Part shown: positions 25,224 through 34,567 of the stretch, piece after piece
How positions within the stretch are numbered: the first letter of the stretch is position 1
How the letters are laid out: each line of letters starts with the position of its first letter
Assembly: GCF_000176915.2 (NCBI RefSeq)
Contig: NC_014844.1
Coordinates: 2,418,001-2,482,000 of the forward strand
Reading direction: 5' to 3'
DNA length: 64,000 nt
From: Pseudodesulfovibrio aespoeensis Aspo-2
Lineage (GTDB): Bacteria > Desulfobacterota > Desulfovibrionia > Desulfovibrionales > Desulfovibrionaceae
The notes under the pieces: model-generated
Told to the model about the DNA's origin: nothing
Seen by the model: the letters and a program-made list of their open reading frames with translations, nothing else
Database searches by the model: none
Program-made: the position numbers and the translations under genes

Positions 25224-26041
25224 CCGTGCGCATCGGCAAGATCGGCTACCTCAACGTCCTGCCCATCTACCATCCCATCGAGTCCGGGATCATCGGCCAC
25301 GGCTTCTCCATCGTCTCCGGGCCGCCCTCGGCCCTGAACCGGCTCATGGACGCGGGCCAGCTCGACATCTCCGCTGCATCAAGCATCGAATACGCGCGCC
25401 ATCCGGAAAAATACTACCTCGTGCCGGACATCGCCATCGGCAGCCGAGGCCCGGTGCAGAGCGTGCTGCTCCTCAGCCGCTGCCCGGTCGAGGAACTGCA
25501 CGGCCAGACCATCGTGGTCAGCGCGCAGACGCACACCTCGGCTGCCCTGCTGCGCGTCCTGCTGGCCGAGTGGCAGATCGAGCCGACCTTTGTCACCGGG
25601 GACGCCACGGCCATGCTCTCGACCGGCCACAGACCCCAGGCCATTTTGTGCATCGGAGACGAGGCGCTCAACCTGCGCTTTCACCCCGACTACCCGGTGC
25701 GCACCGACCTCGGCGAGGCGTGGCGCAACCTGACCGGGCTGCCTTTCATCTTCGGCGTCTGGATCGTGCAGCGCACCAGCTTTGAGCGCAACGGTCCGGC
25801 CATCAGGCAGGCCTGCGCCGCCCTGCTCGCGGCCAAATGCTGGGGCGAGTCCAATATTGCAGCCATGTGCGCCCTGGCCGCAGAGAGCAGTTGTCTGAGC
25901 CAGGCGGAAATGTGCTCGTACTTTGACGGGCTGGTCTATGACCTCGGTCCCGAGGAAATTGCTGGCATGACCCTCTTCTACCAGCGGCTGGCGCATAACG
26001 GCTTCATCGACGCGGTCCCTGCGCTGCATTTTCTCCCGTAA
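25220..26041 (+). CDS. mqnA: Chorismate dehydratase (MqnA)
   Basis: The 273-residue enzyme converts chorismate to 3-[(1-carboxyvinyl)oxy]benzoate, the first futalosine-pathway step. It starts RIGKIGYLNVLPIYHPIE, the family signature; DISAASSIEYARHPEKY and GDEALNLRF are further conserved parts of the periplasmic-binding-like fold. The ATG overlaps the mqnC stop (ATGA), so the two are translationally coupled. With mqnC, mqnD and mqnE this gives four pathway enzymes; the futalosine hydrolase step (mqnB) is not encoded here. Confidence 0.93.
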   Translation: MTVRIGKIGYLNVLPIYHPIESGIIGHGFSIVSGPPSALNRLMDAGQLDISAASSIEYARHPEKYYLVPDIAIGSRGPVQSVLLLSRCPVEELHGQTIVVSAQTHTSAALLRVLLAEWQIEPTFVTGDATAMLSTGHRPQAILCIGDEALNLRFHPDYPVRTDLGEAWRNLTGLPFIFGVWIVQRTSFERNGPAIRQACAALLAAKCWGESNIAAMCALAAESSCLSQAEMCSYFDGLVYDLGPEEIAGMTLFYQRLAHNGFIDAVPALHFLP

Positions 26042-26063
26042 TCCCGGCCCTGAAAACGCCAAA

Positions 26064-26090
26064 AGGCCCGGACGCTCACCGCCCGGGCCT
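26064..26090. terminator. Hairpin terminator between mqnA and the LysR gene
   Basis: AGGCCCGG (26064-26071) pairs with CCGGGCCT (26083-26090). On the minus strand it is followed by TTTTGGCG, so it fits best as the end of the LysR gene; on the plus strand no T-run follows. Confidence 0.65.
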
Positions 26091-26112
26091 CTATGGTGAC
26101 AAATTCCAGCCG

Positions 26113-27006
26113 CTACCGGCTCAGGCAAAAATCCACAAACGCCTTGTACGCCGGGAACATCTGACGGCCCTTGTGATAGATGAGGTGGAACCGGCGGCGG
26201 CCCATCAGCTCGGGCACGTCGAGACGCACCAGGGCTCCGCTTTCCACCAGCTGCCGGGTGGCCAGTTCCGAGGTCACGCTGAGGCCCACGCCGCTCAGGA
26301 CATGGGCAACCGCCTCGCAAGTGCCATCGACCCAACAGCGGACATTGATATCCTGCAAGCTCAGACCGATGCGACCCAGTGTATCCTCAAGGGCTTGCCG
26401 GGTAGCGGACCCTCTCTCGCGCATGACCCAGGGCAGCAGGGCCAATTGGCTGACAGGCACCGGCCCGGAGGAACGCGGCAACCAGGACGCGCCGCGAGAG
26501 GCCACGACCACGGTTTCGTCCTCAAGAAGCGCGTGCGCGGCCAGATCCTCGCCCTCCGGCTTGTGGCCGACAATACCCACCGGCCACTGGCCCTCCGTCA
26601 CCTTGGCGATGACATCGCCGGAGTCGCTGGTATGCACAGTGAACGAGACCTGGGAATACTGCGCGCCAAAGACGGCCAAGTATTCCGGCAGCATGTGGTG
26701 GGCCGGAATGGTGCTGCACCCGATGACCAGCTCGCCCGCGACCGTGTCGCGCAGCACCTCAATGGAGGTCCGGGCCTGCTTGACGTTCTCGAAGATCGCC
26801 ACCGCGCTGCGGTACAGGATTTCCCCGGCCTGGGTGGGAATGACTCTGCGCCCGAGACGGTCAAAGAGCTTAACCCCAAGCTCGGCTTCCAGATTGGCGA
26901 CATGGGAGCTGATGGTCGGCTGCGAAAGGTACATCACTTCGCCAGCCTTGGAAAAATTCTGCAACTCGTAGACATTGTAAAACGCTTCGAGTTTACGGAT
27001 GTCCAT
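26113..27006 (-). CDS. LysR family transcriptional regulator
   Basis: A 297-residue LysR regulator. Residues 1-60 hold the winged helix-turn-helix (MDIRKLEAFYNVYELQNFSK ... YLSQPTISSHVANLEAELG), and the C-terminal part is the two-lobed effector domain (VGIVGHKPEGEDLAAHALLED). ATG at 27006 has a GGGGGG purine run upstream; an extra 8 residues from 27030 are unlikely. The N-terminus resembles LysR proteins that sit near selenium or sulfur genes in Desulfovibrio, but that link is from memory and there is no such gene here. Its target cannot be named. Confidence 0.9.
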   Translation of the reverse strand: MDIRKLEAFYNVYELQNFSKAGEVMYLSQPTISSHVANLEAELGVKLFDRLGRRVIPTQAGEILYRSAVAIFENVKQARTSIEVLRDTVAGELVIGCSTIPAHHMLPEYLAVFGAQYSQVSFTVHTSDSGDVIAKVTEGQWPVGIVGHKPEGEDLAAHALLEDETVVVASRGASWLPRSSGPVPVSQLALLPWVMRERGSATRQALEDTLGRIGLSLQDINVRCWVDGTCEAVAHVLSGVGLSVTSELATRQLVESGALVRLDVPELMGRRRFHLIYHKGRQMFPAYKAFVDFCLSR

Positions 27007-27047
27007 ATGGCCCCCCCTGTCTGCAATCAAGACAGCCTCTGGCTGAC

Positions 27048-27080
27048 AAAAAAAAAGGGCAGGTCCAAGACCTGCCCTTT
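27048..27080 (-). terminator. Terminator of the alpha operon (after rplQ)
   Basis: A perfect 12-bp stem (27054-27065 with 27069-27080, loop CAA) is followed on the minus strand by a run of nine T (A-run at 27048-27056 on the plus strand). It begins 10 bases after the rplQ stop and closes the 31-kb minus-strand gene block. Confidence 0.93.
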
Positions 27081-27089
27081 GAGACTGAC

Positions 27090-27620
27090 TTAGGCTTCCT
27101 TCGTGGTCCCGGATTCATCAGGCGCCGCGGCAGGGGCCTGCTCCGCCTTGTCAGCCGGTTCCTCGGCCTTCTTCTTGGCAGGGGCTTTCGCGGCTGCCTT
27201 CTTGGAGGTTTCCTTCTCAGGGGACGTCCCCTTCTCCTCCGCCTTGACGGGAGCGTCTGCGGCCTTCTTGGTCAGCTCGATGATGACCATGGGGGCGCAG
27301 TCGCCGGTACGGGGTTGGGAGAGCTTGACGATGCGGGTATATCCACCCTGGCCGCCCTCAAAACGGGGGCCGATCTCGTCAAAGAGACGCTGCACAAGCT
27401 GATGGCTGCCCAGGACCTTGTAGGCCTGGCGGCGGCAGTGCAGGTCGTCGCGAAGAGCCAGGGTGATGAGCTTGTCGACAACGCGACGCAGTTCCTTGGC
27501 CTTGACTTCAGTGGTGCGAATTTGCTCGTAGGTCAAAAGCGCACGGGCCATGTTCTTGAACATGGCGGTGCGGTGAGCACTGTCCCGATTGAGCTTGCAC
27601 CCGGACTTTCTATGCCTCAT
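27090..27620 (-). CDS. rplQ: 50S ribosomal protein L17 with long C-terminal extension
   Basis: The first 118 residues or so are a normal L17 ([20 protein letters not shown] ... [20 protein letters not shown]), which binds domain III of 23S rRNA near the tunnel exit. A tail of about 55 residues rich in Ala, Lys, Glu and Pro ([18 protein letters not shown]) follows, making 176 residues against about 120-130 in most bacteria. The tail is probably disordered. It overlaps rpoA by 11 bases, so it is translationally coupled as the last gene of the alpha operon. Confidence 0.95.
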   Translation of the reverse strand: MRHRKSGCKLNRDSAHRTAMFKNMARALLTYEQIRTTEVKAKELRRVVDKLITLALRDDLHCRRQAYKVLGSHQLVQRLFDEIGPRFEGGQGGYTRIVKLSQPRTGDCAPMVIIELTKKAADAPVKAEEKGTSPEKETSKKAAAKAPAKKKAEEPADKAEQAPAAAPDESGTTKEA

Positions 27621-28650
27621 TTTTCTCTTTCCTCTTCAACCATTCCTGGTATTTCTTGTCAAAATCCTCGACACCCATGCCGAATTTGAGGCTCATGGAA
27701 TCCAGGACGCGACGGATTTCGTCCAGAGACTTGCGACCAAAATTCTTGGTCTTGAGCATGGCCTGCTCGGTGCGCTGAACCAATTCGCCAACCAGTTGGA
27801 TGTTGGCCGCCTTCAGGCAGTTGGTGGCCCGAACGGAAAGTTCGAGTTCATCAATGCTCTTGAAGAGATTCGGGTTCAGGTCAATGGAGCTGTCCACTTC
27901 CTCCATGGTCTCGGAGGAAAGTTCATCAAAATTGATGAACACGGACAACTGGTCCTTGAGGATCTTGGCGCTGTATGCACAGGCATCCTCAGGGGTGACC
28001 GATCCGTCGGTCCACACTTCGAGGATGAGTTTGTCATAGTTGGTCATCTGGCCGACACGAGCCTGCTCCACGGAGTACGCGACCTTCTTGACCGGAGAGT
28101 AGCTGGCATCCAGAATAACGGCGCCGATCTCCTCGGTCAAACCTTCGTGCATGTCCGCAGGCACATAGCCCTTGCCCATGCGCACTTCGAGCTCCATCTT
28201 CAGGGGACGGTCCTCGGTCAGAGTGGCTATCAGCTGATCGGTGTTCAGAATTCTGACGTTCTGATTCTCCTGGATCATGCCGGCAATGACCTGACCCTTC
28301 TTATCGGCTTCAAGGACCAGTCTCTGGGGCTCGTCGGTGGTCATGGCAATGCGGACCTGCTTCAGGTTCAGCACAACCTCCGTCATGTCTTCGAGAACAC
28401 CCGGCAGCGTCGTGAACTCGTGCTGCACTCCCTCTATGGAGGCGGCAACAATGGCACACCCCTGCATAGAGGAAAGAAGAACCCGGCGCATGGCGTTGCC
28501 AATGGTGGTGGCATAGCCGCGCTCAAGGGGTTCGCAAATGAACTTCCCGTATCTGATGTTCGACTTGCCGTCGCGCATCAGCTTCTCGGGTTTTACCAGT
28601 TCACTCCAGTTGCGGGTGTTGATGAGTTTGTCGCCGTTCTCAATAAGCAT
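27610..28650 (-). CDS. rpoA: DNA-directed RNA polymerase alpha subunit
   Basis: The 346-residue subunit has an N-terminal dimerisation and assembly domain ([33 protein letters not shown]) and, after a linker near residue 245, the C-terminal domain ([19 protein letters not shown] ... [11 protein letters not shown]) that contacts UP elements and activators. Length is close to the usual 330-345. It lies in the classical alpha operon order (rpsM, rpsK, rpsD, rpoA, rplQ) and overlaps rplQ by 11 bases. Confidence 0.98.
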   Translation of the reverse strand: MLIENGDKLINTRNWSELVKPEKLMRDGKSNIRYGKFICEPLERGYATTIGNAMRRVLLSSMQGCAIVAASIEGVQHEFTTLPGVLEDMTEVVLNLKQVRIAMTTDEPQRLVLEADKKGQVIAGMIQENQNVRILNTDQLIATLTEDRPLKMELEVRMGKGYVPADMHEGLTEEIGAVILDASYSPVKKVAYSVEQARVGQMTNYDKLILEVWTDGSVTPEDACAYSAKILKDQLSVFINFDELSSETMEEVDSSIDLNPNLFKSIDELELSVRATNCLKAANIQLVGELVQRTEQAMLKTKNFGRKSLDEIRRVLDSMSLKFGMGVEDFDKKYQEWLKRKEKNEA

Positions 28651-28662
28651 GAAGTCCCCTAT

Positions 28663-29289
28663 TTACTTGGAGTACAATTCAACAATCAGCTGCTCGTTGA
28701 TCGGGAACTGGATATTGTCCCGGCTCGGCATGGCCTTAACCGTGCCCTTGAAGTTGGCGCCGTCGGACTCAAGCCAGTCGGGGCAGCCACGGCGTGCGAT
28801 GACTTCCTGGGCCTCATTGATCACGGGGATCTTGCGGGCTTCCTCGCGGACCTGGATGACATCCTCAGCCTTGACCTGCATGGACGGGACGTTCACCCGG
28901 CGGCCATTGAGCTGAAAGATGCCATGACGCACCAGCTGGCGGGCCTGGTCGCGGGAGTTGGCAAAGCCGAGGCGGAAGATCACGTTGTCGAGGCGACGCT
29001 CGAGGAGCATCAACAGGTTGTGACCGGTCACGCCCTTCATGCCGTCGGCGCGCTCGTAGTAGGCGCGGAACTGGCCTTCGAGGATGCCGTACATGCGGCG
29101 GACCTTCTGCTTCTCGCGAAGCTGGACGGCGTAGTCGCTCATCTTGTGGCGCATGCGTCCGGCGTGTCCCGGAGGGTAGGGACGCTTCTCGTACGCGCAT
29201 TTATCGGTGTAGCAGCGATCGCCCTTGAGGAACAGCTTGGTCCCCTCACGGCGGCACAGCTTGCATTTTGCTTCAGTATATCTAGCCAC
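28663..29289 (-). CDS. rpsD: 30S ribosomal protein S4
   Basis: 208 residues, normal length. N-terminal [19 protein letters not shown] with CxxC (CKLC) and a further Cys at [13 protein letters not shown] gives a probable zinc site, as in C+ type S4. The S4 RNA-binding domain ([20 protein letters not shown]) is intact. S4 is a primary 16S rRNA binder and in E. coli represses the alpha operon by binding its leader; the 87-base gap before rpsK may hold control elements. It lies 12 bases before rpoA. Confidence 0.97.
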   Translation of the reverse strand: MARYTEAKCKLCRREGTKLFLKGDRCYTDKCAYEKRPYPPGHAGRMRHKMSDYAVQLREKQKVRRMYGILEGQFRAYYERADGMKGVTGHNLLMLLERRLDNVIFRLGFANSRDQARQLVRHGIFQLNGRRVNVPSMQVKAEDVIQVREEARKIPVINEAQEVIARRGCPDWLESDGANFKGTVKAMPSRDNIQFPINEQLIVELYSK

Positions 29290-29304
29290 GATTCATCTCC
29301 TTCA

Positions 29305-29691
29305 TTAGACCCTGCGGCGTTTGGGCGGACGGCAACCATTATGGGGAATCGGTGTGATATCCCGAATGAAGGTCACCTTGAAGCCTGCGTTGCTGATGGC
29401 GCGCATGGCGGCCTCACGTCCGGAGCCGGGGCCCTTGACGTAAATGCCGACGGTGCGCATGCCGGAATCCTGAGCCCGTTTGGCCGCAGATTCCGCGGCC
29501 ATCTGCGCCGCGAAAGGAGTGGACTTGCGGGAGCCCTTGAAGTGAGCGCCTGCAGAAGCCCAGCTGACGACATTGCCCTTGACATCGGTGAAAGTCACGA
29601 TCGTGTTGTTGAACGTGGCTTTGACGTGTGCGATGCCAACGGGAATGATCTTCTTCTCTTTCTTTTTCCCAGATCGACGGGGTTTAGCCAT
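29305..29691 (-). CDS. rpsK: 30S ribosomal protein S11
   Basis: The 128-residue protein starts [19 protein letters not shown] at 29691; a frame open to 29754 adds 21 atypical residues and is rejected. The conserved [20 protein letters not shown] and C-terminal [13 protein letters not shown] are present. S11 lies on the 30S platform near the mRNA exit. It follows rpsM by 87 bases and precedes rpsD by 15. Confidence 0.97.
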   Translation of the reverse strand: MAKPRRSGKKKEKKIIPVGIAHVKATFNNTIVTFTDVKGNVVSWASAGAHFKGSRKSTPFAAQMAAESAAKRAQDSGMRTVGIYVKGPGSGREAAMRAISNAGFKVTFIRDITPIPHNGCRPPKRRRV

Positions 29692-29778
29692 TGCCTTGAT
29701 CTCCGTTGAATAAAAGTCATTAAAAACGCGATTGCGGCTCACGCAGAGACGCACGCGCCATATTCATTCGTACCGGCG

Positions 29779-30150
29779 CTATTTCTTCTTGCGGCCCATG
29801 ACCGAGCGGCGGGGACCCTTGCGGGTACGGGCGTTGGTCTTGGTTTTCTGCCCGCGAACGGGAAGACCGCGACGATGGCGCAGGCCGCGATAGCTGCCAA
29901 TGTCCATCAAGCGCTTGATGTTGCTCGTGATATCACGACGCAGGTCGCCCTCGACCTTGTGGTTGTTTTCGATCTCGGTACGGATGACGTTGACTTCGTC
30001 GGCGGAAAGATCATCAGAGTTCTTTTGCCAGTCAACTTTGACGGTATCGAGAATCTGCAGGGCCATGGTCCGGCCGATGCCGTAAATGTATGTCAGCGCA
30101 ATGTCCATGCGCTTGTTTCTCGGCAGATCAACACCAGCTATACGTGCCAT
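29779..30150 (-). CDS. rpsM: 30S ribosomal protein S13
   Basis: 123 residues with the usual start [20 protein letters not shown] and basic C-terminus ([20 protein letters not shown]), which reaches toward P-site tRNA. It forms bridges to the 50S. It follows rpmJ by 12 bases, the common order at the spc-alpha junction. Length is normal. Confidence 0.97.
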   Translation of the reverse strand: MARIAGVDLPRNKRMDIALTYIYGIGRTMALQILDTVKVDWQKNSDDLSADEVNVIRTEIENNHKVEGDLRRDITSNIKRLMDIGSYRGLRHRRGLPVRGQKTKTNARTRKGPRRSVMGRKKK

Positions 30151-30162
30151 AGTTATTACCCT

Positions 30163-30276
30163 TTATCCTTGACGCTGCTTGTGCCGGGGATTCTCACAAA
30201 TGACCCGAAGCACGCCGTTGCGCCTGATGATTTTGCACTTGGAACACATTTTCTTAACAGAAGGTCTGACTTTCAT
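30163..30276 (-). CDS. rpmJ: 50S ribosomal protein L36
   Basis: A 37-residue gene read directly from the minus strand: [20 protein letters not shown], then a Cys at 27 and His at 32, ending RHKQRQG. The C11, C14, C27, H32 set is the zinc ribbon of C+ type L36. It lies between map and rpsM. A 128-base gap upstream contains a small hairpin (AGCCCC at 30314-30319 with GGGGCT at 30324-30329). The ATG start and stop at 30163-30165 give exactly the family length. Confidence 0.96.
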   Translation of the reverse strand: MKVRPSVKKMCSKCKIIRRNGVLRVICENPRHKQRQG

Positions 30277-30404
30277 GACCGACTCCAGACTGTCTTAATA
30301 AACATAATGCCTAAGCCCCAGTGGGGGCTGGCCATTGAAAACGAAGCTGCGATTAATACAGCGTTTCGATATAAAGAGCAAGCCCGAATCACACCCCTTA
30401 AAGG

Positions 30405-31175
30405 CTAGTCGGACAAACTCAGGATCCTGGGTCCATCGGAGGTGATGGCCACGGTGTGCTCGAAATGCGCGGACAGCTTCCTGTCCTTGGTCACCGCGGT
30501 CCATTTGTCCTCAAGGACTTCAACTTCGTGGCTCCCAACTGTGACCATCGGCTCAATGGCGAGCACCATGCCGGCTTTGAGAGGGATACCGGCCATGCCC
30601 TTGGGGACGAAGTTGGGGATCTCGGGCTTCTCATGGAGATGGCTTCCGATCCCGTGTCCGACAAATCGACGGACTATACCGAAGCCGAACCCTTCAACAT
30701 ATGACTGGATTGCCGCGGAAATGTCATAGAGGTTGTTGCCAGGCACGGCCTGTTCGATACCTATGTTAAGCGACTCACGGGTTATGTCCATGAGCTTTCT
30801 GGCCTCTGCGGAGACAGTCCCCACCGCGCAGGTGCGGGCGGAATCCCCGAAAAAACCCTCGTACACCACGCCCATGTCGAAGCTGACTATGTCGCCTTCG
30901 ACCAGGATGCGCTCCCGCGAGGGAAAGCCGTGTACGATCTCCTCATTCACAGAACAACACAGGGCAAAGGGGAATCCCTGATAGCCCAGGAACGCCGGGC
31001 GAACCCCGTGCTCTTCGCACCTGGCCCGGCATATCTCCTCGAAGAGCATGGTCGGAACGCCTGGTTTGACGTTCTCTCCCAACTCGTCGAGAATCAGGGA
31101 GACAATGCGATTGGCCTCGCGCATGAGGCCAATCTCCTTCTCATTCTTGAGGAAGATTCCCCTGAATTTCTTCAA
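30405..31175 (-). CDS. map: Methionine aminopeptidase type I
   Basis: The enzyme removes the initiator Met from new proteins. Metal ligands are seen in VSFDMGVVYEGFFGDSA (two Asp), VGHGIGSHLHE (His), and IEPMV and FEHTVAI (Glu). The start is inferred: the only codon giving a normal N-terminus (xKKFRGIFLKNEKEIG) is TTG at 31175, two bases after the secY stop, with GGGAAGA upstream. That gives 256 residues, the usual type I length. An ATG 17 codons on would remove a conserved helix. It sits between secY and rpmJ as in many bacteria. Confidence 0.93.
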   Translation of the reverse strand: MKKFRGIFLKNEKEIGLMREANRIVSLILDELGENVKPGVPTMLFEEICRARCEEHGVRPAFLGYQGFPFALCCSVNEEIVHGFPSRERILVEGDIVSFDMGVVYEGFFGDSARTCAVGTVSAEARKLMDITRESLNIGIEQAVPGNNLYDISAAIQSYVEGFGFGIVRRFVGHGIGSHLHEKPEIPNFVPKGMAGIPLKAGMVLAIEPMVTVGSHEVEVLEDKWTAVTKDRKLSAHFEHTVAITSDGPRILSLSD

Positions 31176-31177
31176 GA

Positions 31178-32485
31178 CTATCTTCCCTTGCCAGCCTTGC
31201 CGAGCAAGCCCTCGTACTGACGCGAAATCAGATAGGACTCGATCCGCCCCATGAAGTCCATGGCCACACCGACCACGATCAGCAGCGAGGTGCCGCCGAA
31301 GTAGAAGGGCACGCCGAAGTTCGAGATCAGCAGCATCGGCAGAACGCAGACCGCGGACACATAGAAGGCGCCCCACAGGGTGATGCGGGCCAGCACCTTG
31401 TCGATGTACTCGCGGGTGCGCGCGCCCGGACGGATGCCCGGGATGAAGCCGCCCTGCTTCTGGATGTTCTCCGCTATTCCCTTGGGATCGAACATGATCG
31501 CCGTGTAGAAGTAGCAGAAGAAGATGATGATGCCGATGAACAGCAGGTTGTAGATTATGGAATCCGGGCTCAGAAAGGACGAGAAGTCCTGGAGCCACTG
31601 CACGCTGGAAAACTGCGCCAGCGTGGCCGGGAACATCAGAATGGACGACGCGAAGATCGGCGGAATGACGCCCGCGGTGTTGATCTTGAGCGGCAGATGT
31701 GTGGTCTGTCCGCCGAACATCCTGCGCCCCATCTGCCGCTTGGCGTAGTGGATGGGTATCCTGCGCTGGCCGCGCTCCATGAAGACGATGAAGCCCAGGG
31801 TGGCCACCATGAAGACCAGGATGAACAGGAGGATGAACAGCGAGATCTCGCCAAGGGTCATCAACTGCACGGTGTTGATGGCAGCGGCGGGAAGCCCGGC
31901 CACGATACCGGCATAGATGATCATGGAGATGCCGTTGCCGATGCCCTTCTCGGTCATCTGCTCACCAAGCCACATCAAGAAGACGGTGCCGGCGGTCAGG
32001 GTGAGGATGGTCATGAGCTTGAAGCCAATGCCGGGAATCAGCACCATGGGCGCCCCGGTGGGGCTGGACGCGCTCTCAAGTCCGGCGGCGATGGCAAAGC
32101 CCTGCACCACGGTGATGAGCACGGTCAGATACCGGGTGTACTGGGTGATCTTCTTGCGCCCAGCCTCGCCCTCCTCCTTCTGCAGTCGTTTCAGCTCGGG
32201 CGAAACGACTGTCAGAAGCTGGAGGATGATCGAAGCCGAGATGTACGGCATGATCCCCAGGGCGAAGATGGACATATTGGAAAGCCCGCCGCCCGAGAAC
32301 ATGTCGAATATTCCGAAGAGGGTATTCTGCGCATTGGCGAAAAAATCCGCCAACGCCGCACTGTCGACGCCGGGAATCGGGATGTGAATGCCCATCCGGT
32401 AGACAGCAAGCAAAGCGAACGTCCAGAGCAGCTTTTTCTTCAGCTCTGGCACCCGGGCAAGGTTCTCAACTCCTGACATCGCCAC
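31178..32485 (-). CDS. secY: Protein translocase subunit SecY
   Basis: A 435-residue, ten-helix membrane protein, the channel of the Sec translocon, partner of SecE (encoded at 56200) and SecG. Conserved segments are LGIMPYISASIILQLL and the cytoplasmic loop region AKRQMGRRMFGGQTTHLPLK. The start is GTG at 32485 with GGAAGGG five bases upstream; an ATG two codons later is an alternative. It follows rplO by 25 bases, the normal spc operon order, and map follows 2 bases later. Confidence 0.97.
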   Translation of the reverse strand: MAMSGVENLARVPELKKKLLWTFALLAVYRMGIHIPIPGVDSAALADFFANAQNTLFGIFDMFSGGGLSNMSIFALGIMPYISASIILQLLTVVSPELKRLQKEEGEAGRKKITQYTRYLTVLITVVQGFAIAAGLESASSPTGAPMVLIPGIGFKLMTILTLTAGTVFLMWLGEQMTEKGIGNGISMIIYAGIVAGLPAAAINTVQLMTLGEISLFILLFILVFMVATLGFIVFMERGQRRIPIHYAKRQMGRRMFGGQTTHLPLKINTAGVIPPIFASSILMFPATLAQFSSVQWLQDFSSFLSPDSIIYNLLFIGIIIFFCYFYTAIMFDPKGIAENIQKQGGFIPGIRPGARTREYIDKVLARITLWGAFYVSAVCVLPMLLISNFGVPFYFGGTSLLIVVGVAMDFMGRIESYLISRQYEGLLGKAGKGR

Positions 32486-32510
32486 AATAACCCTTCCGAT
32501 AGTCTATGAG

Positions 32511-32957
32511 TTATGCCTCGACGGCCTTGGCGTTGCCGCCGGCCTTGGCAATCTTTTCTGCTGCGGACGCGCTGAAGCGGTGCGCTTCGACGGTCACGGC
32601 CTTGTCGACCTCGCCCGTGGCCAGGATCTTGACTGCCGCGCCGTTCTTGACGACGCCGCGCTCGTACATGTCGGCCAGGGTGATCTCGTCCTTGCCGTCG
32701 AACATGGCCAGCAAACGGCCAATGTTGACGACTTCATATTCCTCGCGGAAAAGGTTCTTGAAACCGCGCTTGGGCAGGCGCCGGGCAAGGGGCATCTGAC
32801 CGCCCTCGAAGCCGGGGCGCACGCCGCCGCCCGAACGGGCGTTCTGACCCTTGTGGCCCTTGCCGGCGGTCTTGCCGGTGCCGGAGCCGGAGCCGCGGCC
32901 TAAGCGCTTGCGGTTCTTTCTCTCTTCCGGGAACGGATACAGTTCATGAAGTCTCAT
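32511..32957 (-). CDS. rplO: 50S ribosomal protein L15
   Basis: The 148-residue protein begins [20 protein letters not shown] with the glycine- and arginine-rich N-terminal arm ([20 protein letters not shown]) that runs into 23S rRNA. The C-terminal globular part is intact. The ATG overlaps the rpmD stop (ATGA), so it is translationally coupled. Normal length and place before secY. Confidence 0.97.
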   Translation of the reverse strand: MRLHELYPFPEERKNRKRLGRGSGSGTGKTAGKGHKGQNARSGGGVRPGFEGGQMPLARRLPKRGFKNLFREEYEVVNIGRLLAMFDGKDEITLADMYERGVVKNGAAVKILATGEVDKAVTVEAHRFSASAAEKIAKAGGNAKAVEA

Positions 32958-33127
32958 GACTCGGTTACCTCCACCAGGTGTCTCACCTTATAGATCATAC
33001 CCCTGATGACCGGATTGTCCTCATGGGTCTTTTCCTGCCGGATCCTGCGCAGGCCCAGGGAATCAAGGGTCTTGACCAAGCTGGGCTTGACCGCGATTCT
33101 GCTTTTGATCAATTTAACTTTCAACAC
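32954..33127 (-). CDS. rpmD: 50S ribosomal protein L30
   Basis: A 57-residue gene read directly from the minus strand: it begins (M)[20 protein letters not shown] and ends [12 protein letters not shown], the usual L30 fold. The start is GTG at 33127 with AAGGAG 6 bases upstream; a TTG follows as next codon. Its stop overlaps rplO by 4 bases. It sits between rpsE and rplO, as expected in the spc operon. Confidence 0.95.
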   Translation of the reverse strand: MLKVKLIKSRIAVKPSLVKTLDSLGLRRIRQEKTHEDNPVIRGMIYKVRHLVEVTES

Positions 33128-33138
33128 GTCGATCTCCT

Positions 33139-33630
33139 TTACTTTCTCGGCGTGGACACCAAGACGCCGCGCATGGCGGAAACACTCTCGGCGCTACGCA
33201 GGGACTCAAGACCGGCGATAGTGGCACGCAGCACGTTGTGCGGATTGTTGGTGCCGATGGCCTTGGTCAGGATATCGTGGACACCAACTGCCTCCATGAT
33301 GGCGCGAACCGGGCCGCCGGCAATGATACCGGTACCGCGGCTGGCGGGTTTGAGCATGACGCGGCCAGCTCCGTAACGGCCCAGAACCTCGTAAGGCAGG
33401 GTGCCGTCCAGCAGCGGAACGGTAATCATGTTCTTCCTGGCCCGCTCGGATGCCTTGCGGATGGCCTCGGGCACTTCGTTGGCCTTGCCCAGTCCATAGC
33501 CGACTCCACCTTCACCGTCACCGACGACCACCAGGCAGCTAAAGCTGAAACGGCGGCCACCTTTGACAACCTTGGCGACGCGATTGAGGTAGACGATTTT
33601 TTCGATCAGTCCACTTTCATTTTGTTCCAT
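33139..33630 (-). CDS. rpsE: 30S ribosomal protein S5
   Basis: The 163-residue protein has the double-stranded RNA-binding-like N-terminal domain ([20 protein letters not shown]) and a C-terminal domain ([19 protein letters not shown]). The loop around residues 20-30 is a known site of spectinomycin resistance; nothing unusual is seen there. It lies 11 bases before rpmD and 17 after rplR. Confidence 0.97.
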   Translation of the reverse strand: MEQNESGLIEKIVYLNRVAKVVKGGRRFSFSCLVVVGDGEGGVGYGLGKANEVPEAIRKASERARKNMITVPLLDGTLPYEVLGRYGAGRVMLKPASRGTGIIAGGPVRAIMEAVGVHDILTKAIGTNNPHNVLRATIAGLESLRSAESVSAMRGVLVSTPRK

Positions 33631-33647
33631 TGTACTTTCCTGGCTGC

Positions 33648-34007
33648 CTAGAATTTAAGCCCGCCTTCGCGGGCTCCGTCGGCAAGAGCTTTGACCTTGC
33701 CGTGGTAGATATACCCATTCCGGTCGAAGACAACGGACTCGATCTGCTTTTCGAGCGCCTTGGCGGCAATGTCCTTGCCCACCTTGGCTGCGGAGTCCTT
33801 GTTGGCCTTCAGTGTCTCGCCCGCCCTGTTCAGCACCTGGGTGCTGGACGAGGCGAGAGTGGCGCCGGTGACATCATCCACCAACTGAGCATAAAGATGC
33901 TGGTTGGAGCGGAAGACGACCAGACGGGGCCGCTCTTGCGTACCGGAGACTTTTTTCCTGATGCGGGGCTTGCGCAGAAGCCGCTGATCATTTTTGCTTT
34001 TACTCAT
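33648..34007 (-). CDS. rplR: 50S ribosomal protein L18
   Basis: 119 residues with a basic N-terminal extension ([20 protein letters not shown]) and the 5S rRNA-binding core ([40 protein letters not shown]). With L5 it anchors 5S rRNA. Normal length, in spc operon order between rplF and rpsE. Confidence 0.97.
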   Translation of the reverse strand: MSKSKNDQRLLRKPRIRKKVSGTQERPRLVVFRSNQHLYAQLVDDVTGATLASSSTQVLNRAGETLKANKDSAAKVGKDIAAKALEKQIESVVFDRNGYIYHGKVKALADGAREGGLKF

Positions 34008-34018
34008 GGCTCATCCCC

Positions 34019-34555
34019 CTACTTCGCGCCGGACTTACCAGCCTTGCGGCGGATAACTTCGTCGATATACTTGATGCCCTTGCCCTTGTAGGGTTCCGGC
34101 GGACGCACACGGCGGATTCGCGCCGCTACTTCACCGAGGAGCTGCTTGTCGATGCCCTGGAGAAGGAGCTTGCTCCCCTCCACACGGCCCTCGATCCCGG
34201 CGGGCAGGTCGAACTCGACCGGATGAGAGAAGCCGACGTTCAAAACGACCTTGGGGCCCTGCACGGACACCTTGTAGCCGACGCCGATAACCTCAAGCCC
34301 TTTTTCAAAGCCCTTGGAGACACCCTCGACGCAATTGGCCAGCAATGACCTGCGCAGGCCGTGCTGTGCACGGGCCTCGCGGGAATCGTCAACGCGGTTG
34401 ACGACGACCTTGCCGTCCTCGATCTTGTACGCCACGGTCGGATGGACCGCAGTGCTCAAGGTTCCTTTGGGACCCTTGACCTGGATCTCGGAGGCTCCAA
34501 CAGACACCTCAACACCCGAAGGTATTTCGATGGGATTTTTTCCTATACGAGACAT
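34019..34555 (-). CDS. rplF: 50S ribosomal protein L6
   Basis: 178 residues: MSRIGKNPIEIPSGVEVSVG, central VEGVSKGFEKGLEVIGVGY and C-terminal RIRRVRPPEPYKGKGIKY with the conserved L6 signature. It binds near the sarcin-ricin loop and the GTPase centre. Its length matches the family and it lies between rpsH and rplR. Confidence 0.97.
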   Translation of the reverse strand: MSRIGKNPIEIPSGVEVSVGASEIQVKGPKGTLSTAVHPTVAYKIEDGKVVVNRVDDSREARAQHGLRRSLLANCVEGVSKGFEKGLEVIGVGYKVSVQGPKVVLNVGFSHPVEFDLPAGIEGRVEGSKLLLQGIDKQLLGEVAARIRRVRPPEPYKGKGIKYIDEVIRRKAGKSGAK

Positions 34556-34567
34556 TTTGGAACCTCA

